In this document: one piece after another, positions 15,145 to 16,199 of the stretch
How the letters are laid out: every line of letters starts with the position of its first letter
Position numbering within the stretch: the stretch's first letter is position 1
Source: Gammaproteobacteria bacterium
GTDB taxonomy: Bacteria > Pseudomonadota > Gammaproteobacteria > GRL18
Length of the DNA stretch: 16,199 nt
NCBI GenBank assembly: GCA_028571885.1
Contig: JAPVVU010000022.1
Location: 1 to 16,199, forward strand
Direction: 5' to 3'
Translations under genes and position numbers: made by a program
Notes under the pieces: model-generated
Told to the model about the DNA's origin: nothing
Seen by the model: only the letters and a program-made list of their open reading frames with translations
The model's database searches: none

Positions 15145-16199
15145 ATGAAGATAAAATATAATGTGTGTGTTTCCCTGTTGTTAATCAGTTTCTCGATATC
15201 TGTTATTTCTAATGCTCATGCTAATGCTCAGGGCAATTCCAGGAATCCTTCTCAGAGTTATAAAATAACAAATGACGCTTCAGCGTGTCGTTTATTAACC
15301 GCTGCTCAGCTTAAAAAAATAAATATGTCGAATATTTATCATCAGCAATTAAAAAATGGACTCAAAGTCTATATTTTTGAAAACCACCAGTTGCCGATTT
15401 TCGCTTTACGAATGCTTTTTGATGTAGGTGCATCGGATGAACAGCCTGGTGAAAGTGGTTATGCTCATCTTTTTGAACATATGATGTTTAAGGGATCAAA
15501 AAATGTACCTGATGGCGGCCATTTTGCCGCCATCAGTAAAATTGGCGGACAGGTGAATGCCTCAACAGACTATGACAGAACTGACTACTGGACAGAAGCC
15601 CCTGTAAACTTTCTTGATCGGGTTTTATGGTTAGAAGCCGAACGGCTGCAGCACCTCAAGATTAATGAGTCTAATCTTGAAAATCAACGCCAGGCAGTCC
15701 TCGAAGAAAAACTATTGCGTATTGATAATGTGCCCTACTATAAAACGGCCAGTGAATTTATGATTTCTGCCTGGCAGGGTACGGATTATGACCACTTAAT
15801 TATCGGCACAGAAGAGGAAATAAAAAATGCCACTGTACAGCAGGTACAGACTTTTTTTGATCAATATTATCGGCCTGAAAATGCTATTCTGGTGCTTGTT
15901 GGTGATGTTGACCCAGAAGCAGCGATAAAGAAAATTAAATATTACTTTTCCAATATTAAGAAAAGTTCAGCAGTTCTTAGTGATGTTCACGCACAAGGGT
16001 TTGTTCACAAGCAGATTCAACTATCATCAGGAACAATCGATTTTTCAGGAAAGTCAGAGAGCCGTTATGATCCTCTGGCTCCTTTTCCTTTGTATGCGCT
16101 TGGCTGGCATACACCTGGAAAGAAAAACTCAGATTTCTATGCGGTGGAATTACTGGCTGATATTTTACTCAATCATGATGCTTCACGATTAAAACAACA
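15145..16199 (+). CDS. M16 family zinc metallopeptidase (insulinase/pitrilysin-like), 3' end outside window
   Basis: An open frame from ATG 15145 runs off the right edge after 351 codons without a stop. Residues 1-27 are a Sec signal peptide (core VCVSLLLISFSISV, likely cleavage near AHA or ANA), so the enzyme is exported. The inverted zinc motif HLFEH is at 108-112, followed by MMFKGS, and the distal zinc ligand is probably E187 or E188 in AVLEEKLLR, about 76 residues later, as expected. GGQVNASTDYDRTDYW (134-149) and YYRPENAILVLVGDV are further M16 landmarks, so the N-terminal half appears catalytically competent. Such periplasmic proteases are often encoded with a second, inactive partner; whether one follows is beyond the window. 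The nearest Shine-Dalgarno-like motif (AGGT) is rather far. It is divergent from the FimV-like gene with 237 bp between the start codons. Confidence 0.93.
   Translation, partial: MKIKYNVCVSLLLISFSISVISNAHANAQGNSRNPSQSYKITNDASACRLLTAAQLKKINMSNIYHQQLKNGLKVYIFENHQLPIFALRMLFDVGASDEQPGESGYAHLFEHMMFKGSKNVPDGGHFAAISKIGGQVNASTDYDRTDYWTEAPVNFLDRVLWLEAERLQHLKINESNLENQRQAVLEEKLLRIDNVPYYKTASEFMISAWQGTDYDHLIIGTEEEIKNATVQQVQTFFDQYYRPENAILVLVGDVDPEAAIKKIKYYFSNIKKSSAVLSDVHAQGFVHKQIQLSSGTIDFSGKSESRYDPLAPFPLYALGWHTPGKKNSDFYAVELLADILLNHDASRLKQ

Overview
The window comes from an AT-rich gammaproteobacterium with sulfur-oxidising traits. The call rests on a sulfide:quinone oxidoreductase very like the Acidithiobacillus ferrooxidans enzyme, a divergent sigma54-dependent regulator with a FisR-type cysteine triad, an exported DsrE-family protein, a RelA-type alarmone synthetase and a FimV-like polar/pilus protein. 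Genus cannot be fixed from the sequence alone. No rRNA, tRNA, CRISPR array, insertion sequence or phage gene was found.

Region 1 (1-5725, all minus strand) is a tightly packed run read from right to left: a P-loop ATPase of unknown function, metA (homoserine O-acyltransferase), modA-modB-modC (molybdate ABC importer), a membrane di-iron fatty acid hydroxylase/sterol desaturase-like protein, and the start of a TVP38/DedA-type membrane protein cut by the left edge. metA and modA are 7 bp apart, modA and modB overlap, and modB and modC abut, so methionine synthesis and molybdate uptake are probably co-transcribed.

Region 2 (5726-7116) holds two divergent genes: an exported DsrE-family protein with an in-frame 24-bp tandem repeat and a promoter so close to its ATG that its mRNA may be leaderless, and a small two-helix membrane protein of the type often labelled 'RND transporter'. 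Region 3 (7117-9475) is relA, which combines the RelA signature in the synthetase domain with a complete hydrolase (HD) site. It is followed by a 102-bp inverted-repeat element before the convergent sqr gene.

Region 4 (9476-12764) is a sulfide-response module: sqr (minus) and a fisR-like regulator (plus) around a 544-bp AT-rich intergenic region with several dyads. Region 5 (12765-16199) has a FimV-like LysM membrane protein (minus) and, divergent from it, an exported M16 zinc peptidase that runs off the right edge.

The main points of interest are the FisR-type sensor beside sqr, the hybrid RelA, the inverted-repeat element, the metA-mod linkage with its uncharacterised ATPase, an unusual residue in MetA at the acyl-donor position, and the repeat-bearing, possibly leaderless DsrE-family gene.
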